The translations under genes and the position numbers were made by a program. 64,000 nt of DNA from Actinokineospora alba. GTDB taxonomy: Bacteria; Actinomycetota; Actinomycetes; Mycobacteriales; Pseudonocardiaceae. The notes under the pieces were generated by a model, which saw only the letters and a list, made by a program, of their open reading frames with translations, was not told where the DNA came from and ran no database searches. The stretch lies in the NCBI RefSeq assembly GCF_004362515.1, contig NZ_SNXU01000001.1:744001-808000 (forward strand), read 5' to 3'. Shown piece after piece: positions 30,359-39,474 of this stretch. Every line of letters starts with the position of its first letter. Position 1 is the stretch's first letter.

Positions 30359-33300
30359 TTAGTCGTCTTCTCTGCGGCCGGGGATGGCTGTCAGGAGGAT
30401 GAAGAGGACTACGGCGCCCTGGGTTAGGAGCAGGACGCTGCGTAGGGCCGTGGGCTGCTCTATCCGGACCTCCGCTTCGCGGGTCGGGATCACGATGGCG
30501 ACGAGGTGGCCCCAGGCCCGCACGATCGCGGCCTGCTTGCCGTCGACCGTCGCCTGCCAGCCCGGTTCCTCTTCGGCCGCCACCACCAGCAGCCTGCCCT
30601 GCGGACCATCGGAGACCCGCACCGCGACGCTGGGTGGCGCGGCGTCGACCGGGACCACGCCGCCCGCGTCGAGCCGGGTCGGGGGTTCGCCGCCGGTGAC
30701 GGCCGCGCGGGCCAGTTCCGGTGAGAGCAGCGCGGCCGATCCCGCCGCCGGCTGCAGCCGGAGCACCGGCCGCCCGTCGGAGGTCTCCGGGGCGTCGGCG
30801 ACGAGCTCACCCGCCAGCCTGCGCAGTTGCTCCCCCGCGACCCGGTCCGGCGGGACGACGAACAGCACACCGCCCGCGGCCGCGCGGACCACCGCGGACC
30901 GAACGGTCGGCGAGTCGGCGGCGCGCAGGTCCGCGTCGAGGTCGGCCAGCCGCAGCGGGGCGGCCGGGGTCGGCGCGTAGTCGTCGTCGCCGAAGCGCGG
31001 CGCGCGGGCGGCGATCTGGCGGACCGGACCGTCGGTGGCGCTGACCAGGACCGACCGCCGGGTATCGGCAAGTTCGTGGACGACGGTGTTCGGCAGCGCC
31101 ATCCCGCCGCCCTCGCGCAGCGGACCTTCCCGGCCGGGGATCATCGCGTTGGCGACGAGGGCCGCGAGGATCAGCACGCCCACCACCGCCGCGGGCCGGG
31201 CGAGCGGACTGCGCGCGGCGGTCGGATCGGTTCGGCAGAGCCCGAGCATCGCCCACAGCAGTCCCCAGCCGACGATCAGCATCGGCGCGCCCGCCCAGCC
31301 GTGCGCGGGTTCGGTGGCGCCCAGCGGCGTGGCCGCGACGACCCGGACGAGCGCCACGGCGAGCACACCGAGCAGCGCGAAGGCCAGACCGGGCAGCGCA
31401 CTGCGGTGCGGCCGGATCAGCAGACCGGCCAGGACCGCGAGGACGATCGCCCCGCCGACGTAGGGCCAGGCACCGGGTCCCCCCGCGTGGAGGGTGAGGA
31501 GCTCGGTCACCGACGCGGCCTGGTTCTCGATCAGCGTGCCGACGCCGTGCAGCACGACGGCGGGATGTTGGATCACCACGGCGGGCCACGGCAGCAGCAG
31601 CGCCAGCGGCATCAGCACCAGCAGGAACAGCGCCGCGCCGCGACGGGTTCCGTTGCCCGGCACCAGCACGAAGCCTGCGAGCGCGACGACCACGATCACC
31701 AGGTGCACCAGCGGCGCGAAGGCGCCGATCACGGCGATGCCCAGCGCCGTGCCCGCGGCGGTCGACAGCCAGGCCCGCCCGCCCGCGCTGGTGCGCCTGC
31801 GAACCAGCAGCGAGGCGATCCCGGAGACGACGAGCGGCAGCAGGACGTGCACGACGACGACGTCGAGCCTGCCCTGCGCGACGGCGGCCGTGGCGGGCGG
31901 GAGCAGCGCGTAGCCGAGCGCCAGGAGTGCGCGCACCCAGCGGCGCACCGGGGCCCGGCGGGTCGCGACGTAGGCGGCGAGACCGGCGAGCGGAAGGTCG
32001 GCGAGGAAGAGGAACGCGACGGCGGCGGGCGGCCCGCCGAGCGGCGCGAAGAGCGCACCCAGGGTGCCGACGACGGCCAGGGCGGCGGGAGCGGGTGCGG
32101 CGGTGCCGCCCGCGACGCCGTGCCAGGTGGCCACGTAGTCCGCCCACGTCTGGCCGAGGTCGCCGACCGGCAGCAGCCTGCCGCCCGCGAGGTCGTTGCC
32201 CCAGCGCGCCGAGTTGACCACGACGGCGAGCGCGATCAGGCCGAGCACGAGCAGCAGCGGTGGGGAGAGCGCGATCTGGCGCAGCACCGCGCCGCGGTTG
32301 ACGTGCACGAGCATCAGGTCGCCCGCGGGCTCCGGGCCGCTGCCGTCGCGCGGCACCGGCGACGGCCGTGGCCGGGGACTCGGCCGGAGACCGCCCGGCA
32401 CGTCGTCCGGGACGGCCACCGGCACCGCGATGGCGTCCGACGGCCTGCGCAGACCGGCCCGCTTGGGCCTGCCCAGCGCGCCCGCCGGGAGCCCGTCGGG
32501 GCCTAGCGGGATCCGGGGCGCCTGGCCTGCTTCCGGTGGGGTCCACACGACACCGGGGTCGGGCAGCCTGCCGAGCGCGGCGTCGGCGGCGACCCGCCTG
32601 CGGACCATCGTGGACAGCACGCCGCGCACGGCGTTGCGGAATCTGGTCAGCCTGCTGGTGAACAGCCCGCGGACGCTGCCGCGGCCCGCGGTGGCCGACC
32701 GCGCCGCGCGGGCCGCACGCAGCCGCGCGCCGCCGCCGAGGAGGTAGCCCACGGCGCGCAGTTCGGCCTGGCTCTCGGCGAGCCTGCGCTGCATCGCGAA
32801 TCCGAGCGCGCGCAACAGGCACAGCGTGGCCAGCCTCGGCACGCCGATCAGGAACGACAGGGTCGAGCAGTTCACCAGGAAGGTACGCAGCCCGTGGGCG
32901 CGGTCGATCGCGCGCGGCGACGGGCCCACGACCGAGCGCGCGTCGACTCCGCGCAGGTCGCGGGCCGCGGCGCGGACATGCCGGATCCGGGCGGCCGGGA
33001 CACAGAGGACGACTTGCCCCGCCCGGTTGACCCGCCAGCCGAAGTCGATGTCCTCGCGCATCATGGGGATGGCGCGGTCGAAACCGCCGAGCCGCTCCCA
33101 GACTTCGCGGCGGATCAGCATTCCGGCCGACGACACGGCGAGCACCTCGGTGCTCTGCTCGAACCGCCGACCGTCGTCGGCCGTCCGGCCCAGCGCGTTC
33201 CAGTCCACTTCGGACGGACCGATGCCGGTCTGCCGGTGGCCGGACGCATCCGTCGACAGGCCTGCCTCGATCACCAGACGCGGGTCCTGCCACTCGACGG

Positions 33301-33757
33301 CGAGCGGGCCGAGCACCCCCGCCGACGGCGACATCTCGGCGGCCAGCAGCAGCGTGGCGAGGCACTCCGGGTCGGGCGCGGAATCGTCGTGCAGCAACCA
33401 GATCCAGCCACCTGGGTCGCCCCAGCGCTGCACGGCGTGGTCGACCGCGGCGTGCACGGCGTCGCTGAAGCCGGTGTCGCGGTCAAGGGTGATGACGCCG
33501 TCGAGGATGCGATCCGCGCCTTGGGCCGCCGCGGCGAGCACGGTCGCCGTCTCGTCGCTGGAGCCGGTGTCGACCGCGATGATGTGCCGCGGTCTCGGCG
33601 TGGAATGGCGCAGCGCGGAAAGCGCCAGCCGCAGCCATTGCGCGCCGTCGTGACACACGAGCACGGCCAACACGGGTGCGGTGCGCAACACGGGGGCACC
33701 ACGACTCAGCACCTGCCGCGACCGAGGAGGCACGACTGTGGACACCTCCCGTGGCAT
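30359..33757 (-). CDS. GT2 glycosyltransferase fused to a large multipass membrane domain
   Basis: A 1132-residue protein. Residues about 25-330 form a GT-A (GT2) glycosyltransferase: VLAVLVCHDGAQWL, IIAVDTGSSDETA, IWLLHDDSAPDP (nucleotide/metal site), and MMREDIDFGWRVNRAG. A basic, Pro-rich linker follows (about 370-480). From about 500 come 10 or more hydrophobic helices, and the last third is a large extracytoplasmic domain ending with one transmembrane helix and RREDD. Its partner and acceptor are unknown; assembly or export of a surface polysaccharide is likely. ATG 33757 is taken as start, but GTG 33733 has a better ribosome site (GGGAGG). It lies downstream of whiB2 with a hairpin between. 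Confidence 0.9.
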   Translation of the reverse strand: MPREVSTVVPPRSRQVLSRGAPVLRTAPVLAVLVCHDGAQWLRLALSALRHSTPRPRHIIAVDTGSSDETATVLAAAAQGADRILDGVITLDRDTGFSDAVHAAVDHAVQRWGDPGGWIWLLHDDSAPDPECLATLLLAAEMSPSAGVLGPLAVEWQDPRLVIEAGLSTDASGHRQTGIGPSEVDWNALGRTADDGRRFEQSTEVLAVSSAGMLIRREVWERLGGFDRAIPMMREDIDFGWRVNRAGQVVLCVPAARIRHVRAAARDLRGVDARSVVGPSPRAIDRAHGLRTFLVNCSTLSFLIGVPRLATLCLLRALGFAMQRRLAESQAELRAVGYLLGGGARLRAARAARSATAGRGSVRGLFTSRLTRFRNAVRGVLSTMVRRRVAADAALGRLPDPGVVWTPPEAGQAPRIPLGPDGLPAGALGRPKRAGLRRPSDAIAVPVAVPDDVPGGLRPSPRPRPSPVPRDGSGPEPAGDLMLVHVNRGAVLRQIALSPPLLLVLGLIALAVVVNSARWGNDLAGGRLLPVGDLGQTWADYVATWHGVAGGTAAPAPAALAVVGTLGALFAPLGGPPAAVAFLFLADLPLAGLAAYVATRRAPVRRWVRALLALGYALLPPATAAVAQGRLDVVVVHVLLPLVVSGIASLLVRRRTSAGGRAWLSTAAGTALGIAVIGAFAPLVHLVIVVVALAGFVLVPGNGTRRGAALFLLVLMPLALLLPWPAVVIQHPAVVLHGVGTLIENQAASVTELLTLHAGGPGAWPYVGGAIVLAVLAGLLIRPHRSALPGLAFALLGVLAVALVRVVAATPLGATEPAHGWAGAPMLIVGWGLLWAMLGLCRTDPTAARSPLARPAAVVGVLILAALVANAMIPGREGPLREGGGMALPNTVVHELADTRRSVLVSATDGPVRQIAARAPRFGDDDYAPTPAAPLRLADLDADLRAADSPTVRSAVVRAAAGGVLFVVPPDRVAGEQLRRLAGELVADAPETSDGRPVLRLQPAAGSAALLSPELARAAVTGGEPPTRLDAGGVVPVDAAPPSVAVRVSDGPQGRLLVVAAEEEPGWQATVDGKQAAIVRAWGHLVAIVIPTREAEVRIEQPTALRSVLLLTQGAVVLFILLTAIPGRREDD

Positions 33758-33882
33758 CGCGTGCGGACGAGCCGGTGGTCATGACGTTCGGCCACCGGTC
33801 ACACACCGTACGATGCCACCGCGCGAAACCCGCGCAACCCAGCACAAATCGTTGCGCGTCCGGGTCAGGCACGCGGGGCGTG

Positions 33883-33912
33883 GATACCCGGGCGTCGAGA
33901 CGCCCGGGTATC
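33883..33912 (-). terminator. Hairpin at the whiB2 stop codon
   Basis: A perfect 14-bp stem (33883-33896 with 33899-33912) that begins right at the last base of the stop codon, with only two bases left for the loop if fully paired. It is probably a terminator; no U-tract is obvious. Confidence 0.7.
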
Positions 33913-34223
33913 TACATCGCCTTTTTCAGACGCCTTCGCTCCCGTTCGGACAGACCGCCCCAGATGCCGAAGCGCTCATCATGTGCAAGGGCGTATTCGA
34001 GGCACTCGGATCGAACCTCACAGCCCAGGCAAATGCGCTTCGCCTCACGAGTCGATCCGCCCTTTTCGGGGAAGAACGCCTCCGGGTCGGTTTGCGCGCA
34101 CAAGGCGCGCTCCTGCCACTCTTGTTCATCGGCCTCGTCGAAGAATCCGGCGAACACGTCCAGTTCCTCGGTCGGACGCTCGCCCCACTCCACGACGCGA
34201 CCCCCGTCACTCAATCCCTGCAT
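33912..34223 (-). CDS. whiB2: WhiB family iron-sulfur transcriptional regulator (WhiB2-like)
   Basis: A 103-residue [4Fe-4S]-binding regulator; WhiB2 (WhiB in Streptomyces) is needed for septation and division. The four cluster ligands are Cys42 (ALCAQTDPEAFFPEKG), Cys65 and Cys68 (CLGC) and Cys74 (SEC). The GIWGGLSERERRRLKK segment at the end is the conserved turn and basic helix that contacts sigma factor and DNA. ATG 34223 has GGAGG at good distance. Position next to fbiA and the Rv3259-like gene matches M. tuberculosis whiB2 (Rv3260c). Confidence 0.94.
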   Translation of the reverse strand: MQGLSDGGRVVEWGERPTEELDVFAGFFDEADEQEWQERALCAQTDPEAFFPEKGGSTREAKRICLGCEVRSECLEYALAHDERFGIWGGLSERERRRLKKAM

Positions 34224-34302
34224 ATCGCCCGCCTCCTCGCCTTCCGCACTCCCCGGCTGGCGGATGCCGTTACGCCGTCCCCCGGCGAATGACATCGATG
34301 TG

Positions 34303-34331
34303 ATTACACCCGTGTCATGGCGGCGGGTCAA
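34303..34331 (-). promoter_or_regulatory. Predicted vegetative promoter of whiB2
   Basis: On the minus strand, TTGACC (34326-34331) and TGTAAT (34303-34308) are separated by 17 nt, each close to the sigma-70-type consensus. A start near 34296 would give a leader of about 73 nt. Confidence 0.5.
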
Positions 34332-34369
34332 GCGGTGCCCCCAGGTGGGTGATGGGTTATGAGCAGCCT

Positions 34370-34385
34370 GTACCCGTTCGGGTAC
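34370..34385. promoter_or_regulatory. 16-bp palindrome in the whiB2/protease divergent region
   Basis: GTACCCGTTCGGGTAC: 7-bp arms around TT, perfect. It lies between the divergent whiB2 and protease genes, about 40 bp upstream of the predicted whiB2 -35 and 68 bp before the protease start. It could be an operator for either gene. The binding protein is unknown. Confidence 0.35.
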
Positions 34386-34452
34386 CGGCTGAAACTGTGC
34401 GCGTTCGCGGGGTGGCCAACACGCAACCGACGAACATTGCCACACTGGGTGT

Positions 34453-35202
34453 GTGCAGAGATCAGCGGTTCGCCCCTCGCCCATCTTCCTCGGCCTGATC
34501 GGTGTCACCATCGGTGGCGCTTTGCTCACCCTGGTGGAGAACCAGGCCGCCATCAACGCAGGCATCGTGCTGCTGGTCCTGGGCGGCTGGGTGGTCTCGC
34601 TGTGCCTGCACGAGTTCGGCCACGCGCTCGTCGCGTTCCGCGGCGGCGACCGCGAGGTCTATTTCAAGGGTTATCTCACACTCGATCCGCGCCGGTACAC
34701 CGATCCGGTCCTGAGCCTGCTCATGCCGGTGCTGTTCCTGGCGATCGGCGGCATCCCGCTGCCCGGCGGCGCGGTCTGGATCAACCACCACGCGTTGCGC
34801 TCCAAGGCAGTGGAATCCACTGTCTCGCTGGCCGGACCGGCCGCGAACCTGATCGCCGGGATCCTGCTCGCGCTCTCCGTCGAGATCTTCGAACCCGCGC
34901 CGATGATGGCCGCGGGACTGTCGTTCCTGGCGCTGCTGCAGTTCGCGGCGTTCGTGCTGAACATGCTTCCGGTGCCCGGCCTGGACGGTTGGGGCGCGAT
35001 CGAGCCGTTCCTGTCCTATGAGGCGCGCAGGTTCGGCGCGAAGGCCCGGCCGTGGGCGCCGCTGTTCCTGTTCGCCGCGCTGATCGGCATCCCGGGCGTC
35101 AGCCAGGCGTTCTGGGACGTGGTCAGCTCGCTGTACGCGGGTGTCGGCGGCAACGAACTTCTGGCCTATTACGGCCAGGACGCTTTCTTCTTCTGGCGCT
35201 GA
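34453..35202 (+). CDS. Site-2 protease family (M50) membrane metalloprotease
   Basis: A 249-residue integral membrane protein with about six helices. The zinc motif HEFGH (His53, Glu54, His57) and the second motif NMLPVPGLDGWG (about 173-184, containing the third ligand Asp) are both intact, so an active intramembrane protease of the minimal, PDZ-free type is likely. Substrates unknown; anti-sigma factors are common targets of the family. Start GTG 34453; no clear ribosome binding site, possibly leaderless. Divergent from whiB2. Confidence 0.9.
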   Translation: MQRSAVRPSPIFLGLIGVTIGGALLTLVENQAAINAGIVLLVLGGWVVSLCLHEFGHALVAFRGGDREVYFKGYLTLDPRRYTDPVLSLLMPVLFLAIGGIPLPGGAVWINHHALRSKAVESTVSLAGPAANLIAGILLALSVEIFEPAPMMAAGLSFLALLQFAAFVLNMLPVPGLDGWGAIEPFLSYEARRFGAKARPWAPLFLFAALIGIPGVSQAFWDVVSSLYAGVGGNELLAYYGQDAFFFWR

Positions 35203-35251
35203 ACACTCCCGACCCCATCGGGGTCACCCGACCGTGCGAGGATCACTGACC

Positions 35252-36253
35252 GTGAAGGTTGCCGTAGTCGTCGGCGGAGTCGGCGGAGCCCGATTCCTGC
35301 TTGGCGTGAAGAAACTGCTCGGACTCGACCCGGTTGGGCCCGCCCCCGAGGGCTCCCCGCACGAGATCACCGCGGTGGTGAACACCGCGGACGACATCTG
35401 GCTGCACGGCCTGCGCGTCTGCCCGGACCTCGACACGTGCATGTACACCCTCGGCGGCGGCATCGACACCGAGCGCGGCTGGGGCCGGGTGGACGAGACC
35501 TGGGCGGTGAAGGCGGAACTCGCCGCCTACGGCGCCGACCCCGACTGGTTCGGCCTGGGCGACAAGGACATCGCCACCCACCTGGTGCGCACCCGGATGA
35601 TGCGCGCGGGCTATGAGCTTTCCGACATCACCACGGCGCTGTGCGACCGCTGGAAGCCGGGAGTGCGGCTGCTGCCGATGACCGACGACCGGGTCGAGAC
35701 CCATGTCGTCATCGACGAGCCGGGCACGGGCGAGCGCAAGGCGGTCCACTTCCAGGAGTGGTGGGTGCGCTACCACGCGGAGCCGAAGGCCCGGTCGATC
35801 GTGGCGGTCGGCGCCGACGAGGCCGCGCCCGGTCCGGGGGTGGTCGAGGCGATCAGCGAGGCCGACATCGTGCTTCTCGCGCCGTCGAACCCGGTGGTGA
35901 GCATCGGCAGCGTGCTGTCGGTGCCGGGGCTGCGCACGGCGCTGCGCAAGACCGAGGCCCCTGTGGTGGGGATCTCCCCGATCATCAACGACGCCCCGGT
36001 GCGCGGGATGGCCGACGCGTGCCTGAGCACGATCGGCCTCGACGTGTCGGCGGAGGCCGTCGGCAGGCACTACGGCTCGCGCGGGTGCTCCGACAACGGC
36101 ATCCTCGACGGGTGGCTCGTGCACTCGGGCGACACCGCCGACGTGCCGGGCGTGCTGGTCCGCGCCGTGCCGCTGCTGATGTCCGATGTGGACGCCACGG
36201 CCGCGATGGCGCGCGCGGCGTTCGACCTCGGCGGAATCAGCACTGGAGAGTAG
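35252..36253 (+). CDS. fbiA: 2-phospho-L-lactate (or phosphoenolpyruvate) transferase, coenzyme F420 biosynthesis
   Basis: FbiA/CofD joins the activated phospho-lactate or enolpyruvyl moiety to the deazaflavin Fo. The 333-residue protein starts VKVAVVVGGVGGARFLLGVKKLLG (phosphate-binding loop), continues VVNTADDIWLHGLRVCPDLDTCMYTLGG, and contains LGDKDIATHLVRT, VGISPIINDAPVRGMAD and YGSRGCSDNGILDGWLV, all diagnostic. GTG 35252 has GAGGA upstream; the longer frame upstream is not family-like. fbiB starts 2 bp after the stop. Confidence 0.96.
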   Translation: MKVAVVVGGVGGARFLLGVKKLLGLDPVGPAPEGSPHEITAVVNTADDIWLHGLRVCPDLDTCMYTLGGGIDTERGWGRVDETWAVKAELAAYGADPDWFGLGDKDIATHLVRTRMMRAGYELSDITTALCDRWKPGVRLLPMTDDRVETHVVIDEPGTGERKAVHFQEWWVRYHAEPKARSIVAVGADEAAPGPGVVEAISEADIVLLAPSNPVVSIGSVLSVPGLRTALRKTEAPVVGISPIINDAPVRGMADACLSTIGLDVSAEAVGRHYGSRGCSDNGILDGWLVHSGDTADVPGVLVRAVPLLMSDVDATAAMARAAFDLGGISTGE

Positions 36254-36255
36254 AG

Positions 36256-37593
36256 ATGGACGGCATCGAACACGGCGCGCGCGGGTCGGTCGAGATCCTG
36301 CCGGTCCGGGGGCTGCCCGAGTTCCGGCCCGGCGACGACCTGACCGGGGCGATCGTCGCGGCGGCGCCGTGGCTGCGCTCGGGTGACATCGTGGTGGTCA
36401 CCAGCAAGATCGTGTCCAAAGTAGAGGGTCAGCTGGTGTCGGTCCCGTCCGACCCGGAGGCCCGCGACGCGGTCCGGCGCAAGCTGGTGCTCGACGAGGC
36501 CGTGACCGTGGTCGCGCAGAAGTTCCGGTCGCTGATCACGCAGAACCGGCTGGGCATCGTGCAGGCGGCGTCGGGGATCGATTCGTCCAATGTGGCGGGC
36601 GACGAGCTGGCCCTGCTGCCCGCCGACCCGGACGCCTCGGCCCGCGCCCTGCGCGGCGGGCTCCGGGAGCGCCTCGGTGTCGAGGTGGCTGTGGTGATCA
36701 CGGACACGATGGGCCGGGCGTGGCGGATCGGGCAGACCGACGCGGCGATCGGGTCGTCCGGGCTGCGTGTCCTGCACTCCTACGCGGGTCAGATCGACTC
36801 GCAGGGCAATGAGCTCTCGGTCACCCGGGTCGCGGTCGCCGACGAGGTCGCCGCGGCGGCCGACCTGGTGAAGGGCAAGCTCGGCGGCGTGCCGGTGGCG
36901 GTCGTGCGCGGCATGGAGATCGGCGACGAGACGTCCACCGCGCGGGACCTCCTGCGTCCGGTGGAAGAGGACCTGTTCCGACTGGGCACCGAGGAGTCCA
37001 TCGCCCAGGGCAGGCGGGAAGCGGTGCTGCTGCGCCGTTCGCTGCGCGAGTTCTCCGGCGAACCGGTCGACCCGGAGGCGCTGCGCCGCGCGGTGGCCGC
37101 CGGGCTGACCGCGCCCGCGCCGCACCACACCAAGCCGGTGCGCTTCGTCCGGCTCGCCGAGCACCGCGACGCCCTGCTGGAGGCGATGCGCGAGGCGTGG
37201 AAGGCCGACCTGCGCGCCGACGGCAAGTCCGAGGAGTGGATCGAGCGCCGGGTCACCCGCGGCGAACTGCTCTTCGAGGCGACGGAGATCCTGCTGCCGT
37301 TCCTCGTGCGCGAGGGCGCCCACACCTACCCGGACCCGCGTCGGGCCGAGGCCGAGCGGACGATGTTCACAGTCGCGGGCGGCGCGGCCGTCCAGGGTGT
37401 GCTGGTCGCGCTGGCGGCGGAGGGCCTGGGCTCCTGCTGGGTGTCGTCCACCATCTTCTGCGCGGACGTCGTGCGTGAGGTGCTCGGCCTGCCCGCCGAC
37501 TGGGAGCCCTTGGGCGCGGTCGCGGTGGGCCATCCGTTGACCGAGCTGACGCCGCGCGAGGTCCCGACCGACGAGGGCTGGGTCGAGAAGTGA
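36256..37593 (+). CDS. fbiB: Bifunctional coenzyme F420 ligase and dehydro-F420 reductase
   Basis: FbiB adds the glutamate tail to F420-0 and reduces the dehydro form. It has 445 residues, as in mycobacteria. The N-terminal CofE domain (1 to about 245) has ILPVRGLPEFRPGDDL, VVTSKIVSKVEGQ, ITDTMGRAWRIGQTDAAIG and VAVVRGMEI. The C-terminal nitroreductase-like FMN domain (about 255-445) has RRSLREFSGEPV, TAPAPHHTKPVRFV, and GSCWVSSTIFCADVVREVLGLP. The gene overlaps the Nudix gene by 4 bp. Confidence 0.96.
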   Translation: MDGIEHGARGSVEILPVRGLPEFRPGDDLTGAIVAAAPWLRSGDIVVVTSKIVSKVEGQLVSVPSDPEARDAVRRKLVLDEAVTVVAQKFRSLITQNRLGIVQAASGIDSSNVAGDELALLPADPDASARALRGGLRERLGVEVAVVITDTMGRAWRIGQTDAAIGSSGLRVLHSYAGQIDSQGNELSVTRVAVADEVAAAADLVKGKLGGVPVAVVRGMEIGDETSTARDLLRPVEEDLFRLGTEESIAQGRREAVLLRRSLREFSGEPVDPEALRRAVAAGLTAPAPHHTKPVRFVRLAEHRDALLEAMREAWKADLRADGKSEEWIERRVTRGELLFEATEILLPFLVREGAHTYPDPRRAEAERTMFTVAGGAAVQGVLVALAAEGLGSCWVSSTIFCADVVREVLGLPADWEPLGAVAVGHPLTELTPREVPTDEGWVEK

Positions 37594-38129
37594 CCCTGCA
37601 CGCGGACGCGGTCCGCACCATGACGGTGTGGAAACCGGCCGACCGCGGCCAGGAATCACTGCGCCAGGCGTACTTGGGTTTCCTGGCGGCCCGGCCGGAC
37701 GCGTGTCAGCGCTCGTGCGAACCCGGCCACCTCACCGCGTCGGCGCTGCTGTTGGACCACACCGGCTCCAACGTCCTGCTGACGCTGCATCCCCGCGTGG
37801 GCCGGTGGCTGCAACTGGGCGGCCACTGCGAGCCGGGCGACGTGACCCTGGCGGGCGCGGCGCTGCGGGAAGCGACTGAGGAGTCCGGCATCGAGGGGCT
37901 GGAGATCGACCCGGTGCCGCTGCATGTGGACGTCCACCCGATCACCTGCTCACTGGGATTGCCGACCCGCCACTTCGACGTCCGCTTCGTCGTGCGGGCG
38001 CCCGTGGGGGCGGAAGCGGTGTGCAGTTCGGAGTCCCTGGACTTGCGCTGGTGGCCGATCGACGCACTGCCCGACGACCCGGATGGCAACGCCGGGATCG
38101 GGGAGATGCTGGCGGCGGTGCCGTCGTGA
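37590..38129 (+). CDS. Nudix hydrolase
   Basis: A 179-residue Nudix protein. The box reads GGHCEPGDVTLAGAALREATEESG (from 77), slightly variant: Asp84 stands where the first Glu is usual, while the metal-binding REATEESG core is intact. Substrate unknown; Nudix enzymes remove nucleoside diphosphates or similar. GTG 37590 overlaps the fbiB stop (GTGA), which ties it to the F420 operon, so a substrate from that pathway is possible. Confidence 0.92.
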   Translation: MTLHADAVRTMTVWKPADRGQESLRQAYLGFLAARPDACQRSCEPGHLTASALLLDHTGSNVLLTLHPRVGRWLQLGGHCEPGDVTLAGAALREATEESGIEGLEIDPVPLHVDVHPITCSLGLPTRHFDVRFVVRAPVGAEAVCSSESLDLRWWPIDALPDDPDGNAGIGEMLAAVPS

Positions 38130-38485
38130 TCACCATCGACCCGAACTCGGCGGTGCCGCCGTTCGAGCAGGTGCGGGGCGGGCTGGCGCAGCAGATCAAC
38201 GACCACACGCTGGCGGTGGGGACGAAGCTGCCGACAGTGCGTCAGCTGGCCACGGATCTGGGGTTGGCGGCGAACACGGTGGCTCGCGCGTACCGGGAGC
38301 TTGAGGAAGCGGGCCTGGTCGAAACCCGCGGCCGCGCGGGCACTTTCGTCGGCGCTGCGGGTGATCGAACGCTGGAACGCGCCCGCAAAGCCGCCGACAC
38401 CTACGCGGAAGCCATGCACAAACTCGGTTTGGACCACGACACCGCGCTCTCGATCGCCGAAGCCGCCCTGACCGCGCGTGGTTGA
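38126..38485 (+). CDS. GntR family transcriptional regulator, YtrA-like
   Basis: A 119-residue regulator. The N-terminal winged helix starts ITIDPNSAVPPFEQVRGGLAQQI and has the recognition part LPTVRQLATDLGLAANTVARAYRELEEAGLVETRGRAGTFV. The C-terminal part is a short helical tail (RARKAADTYAEAMHKLGLDHDTAL), as in the YtrA subfamily, which lacks an effector domain. GTG 38126 overlaps the Nudix stop by 4 bp, so it is the last gene of the fbiA-fbiB-Nudix operon. Its target is unknown; autoregulation of the operon is possible. Confidence 0.92.
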   Translation: MITIDPNSAVPPFEQVRGGLAQQINDHTLAVGTKLPTVRQLATDLGLAANTVARAYRELEEAGLVETRGRAGTFVGAAGDRTLERARKAADTYAEAMHKLGLDHDTALSIAEAALTARG

Positions 38486-38505
38486 GGACCTGCCCCGAAC
38501 TCCTC

Positions 38506-39069
38506 CTATTTCTCTCCCGCCATGCGGAAGGCGCCCTCCTGAAGGCGCACGAGCAGCCGCTCGGTCCATTGGACGCGCTCTTCGGCGGTGTGCAGCCACA
38601 ACCCGATGACCTCGCCGACCGGGCCCCAGGTGTCCAGGTCGGCGTCAGGCGGGAGCTGCCCGGTGATGCTCGCCTGCCACTGCCGCATCGCCTGGACGCG
38701 TTGCCGCAGCAGGTCCATCGCCTCGGCGCGGGGTAGGTCGTCGATCAGGCCGACCGCGGCGGCGAGCAGGTCCAGCCGGGGATCATGGCTGGTAAGTGCC
38801 TTGCGGAGCAGGGTGAAATAGGCCTGCTCCCCCTTCACGGTGATCTCGTACTCCATCCGCGGCGGTCCGCCCGCTTCGCTGGGGACGGTCTCGTGGACGA
38901 CAAACAGATCTTGTCCCGCCATGGCTTTGAGGGCGTGGTAGACCGAGCCCGAGGTGGCCGTGGCCCACTCGTGCGCGCCCCACGACTCGAGATCGGCCCG
39001 GACCTGGTAGCCGTGGGCGCGGCCGCGCCGCCGGACCGCGCCCAGCACCAGCAGTCGAACTGTCGACAC
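38506..39069 (-). CDS. PadR family transcriptional regulator
   Basis: A 187-residue regulator: N-terminal winged helix (LLVLGAVRRRGRAHGYQVRADLE; TSGSVYHALKAMAGQDLFVVHE; MEYEITVKGEQAYFTLLR) and a C-terminal helical dimerisation domain of the Vir type (from about 95). PadR proteins are usually repressors released by small aromatic or toxic compounds. The gene lies 4 bp downstream of the VOC gene, so both share a promoter, and two near-identical palindromic sites flank that promoter. Confidence 0.92.
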   Translation of the reverse strand: MSTVRLLVLGAVRRRGRAHGYQVRADLESWGAHEWATATSGSVYHALKAMAGQDLFVVHETVPSEAGGPPRMEYEITVKGEQAYFTLLRKALTSHDPRLDLLAAAVGLIDDLPRAEAMDLLRQRVQAMRQWQASITGQLPPDADLDTWGPVGEVIGLWLHTAEERVQWTERLLVRLQEGAFRMAGEK

Positions 39070-39073
39070 GCGC

Positions 39074-39463
39074 TCAGCCCGGCGTGTTCGTGCTGAGCCA
39101 CCACAGCGTCCCGAACGGGTCGATGACGCCGCCCATCCGGTTGCCGTCGCCCTGATCCATGACTTCCATGGCAGGCGTGGCTCCCGCGTCGACCGCCCGC
39201 GCGAAGGCTGCTTCGGGGTCCGCCATGGCGGCCCACAACTGGACGTGCACCGGTTCCGCCGGCGAACTCTGGCAGCGCATGCCCCCTTCGCCGGAGTCGG
39301 CGAAGAACACCACCCCGGTCCCGATCCGCGCCTGCGCGTGCATCATCCGCTCGGGATCTTCGGGCAGCGGGATCACGTTGGACACCTCGGCCTCGAACGC
39401 GCGCTCGAGGAATTCCTTATAGGCCTTCGCATTGTCGACCATCACGTACGGCGTAACTGACAC
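39074..39463 (-). CDS. VOC (glyoxalase/bleomycin resistance) family protein, PhnB-like
   Basis: A 129-residue protein with the two-module VOC fold: VVSVTPYVMVDNAKAYKEFLERAFEAEV, then MMHAQARIGTGVVFFADSGEG, VQLWAAMADPEAAFARAVDAGAT, and the end GNRMGGVIDPFGTLWWLSTN. Members bind metal and act on, or bind, small reactive or toxic compounds. GTG 39463 with GGGGAG six nt upstream is the best start; a TTG seven codons earlier is possible. It is in an operon with the PadR regulator. Confidence 0.88.
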   Translation of the reverse strand: MSVTPYVMVDNAKAYKEFLERAFEAEVSNVIPLPEDPERMMHAQARIGTGVVFFADSGEGGMRCQSSPAEPVHVQLWAAMADPEAAFARAVDAGATPAMEVMDQGDGNRMGGVIDPFGTLWWLSTNTPG

Positions 39464-39474
39464 GACGATCTCCC

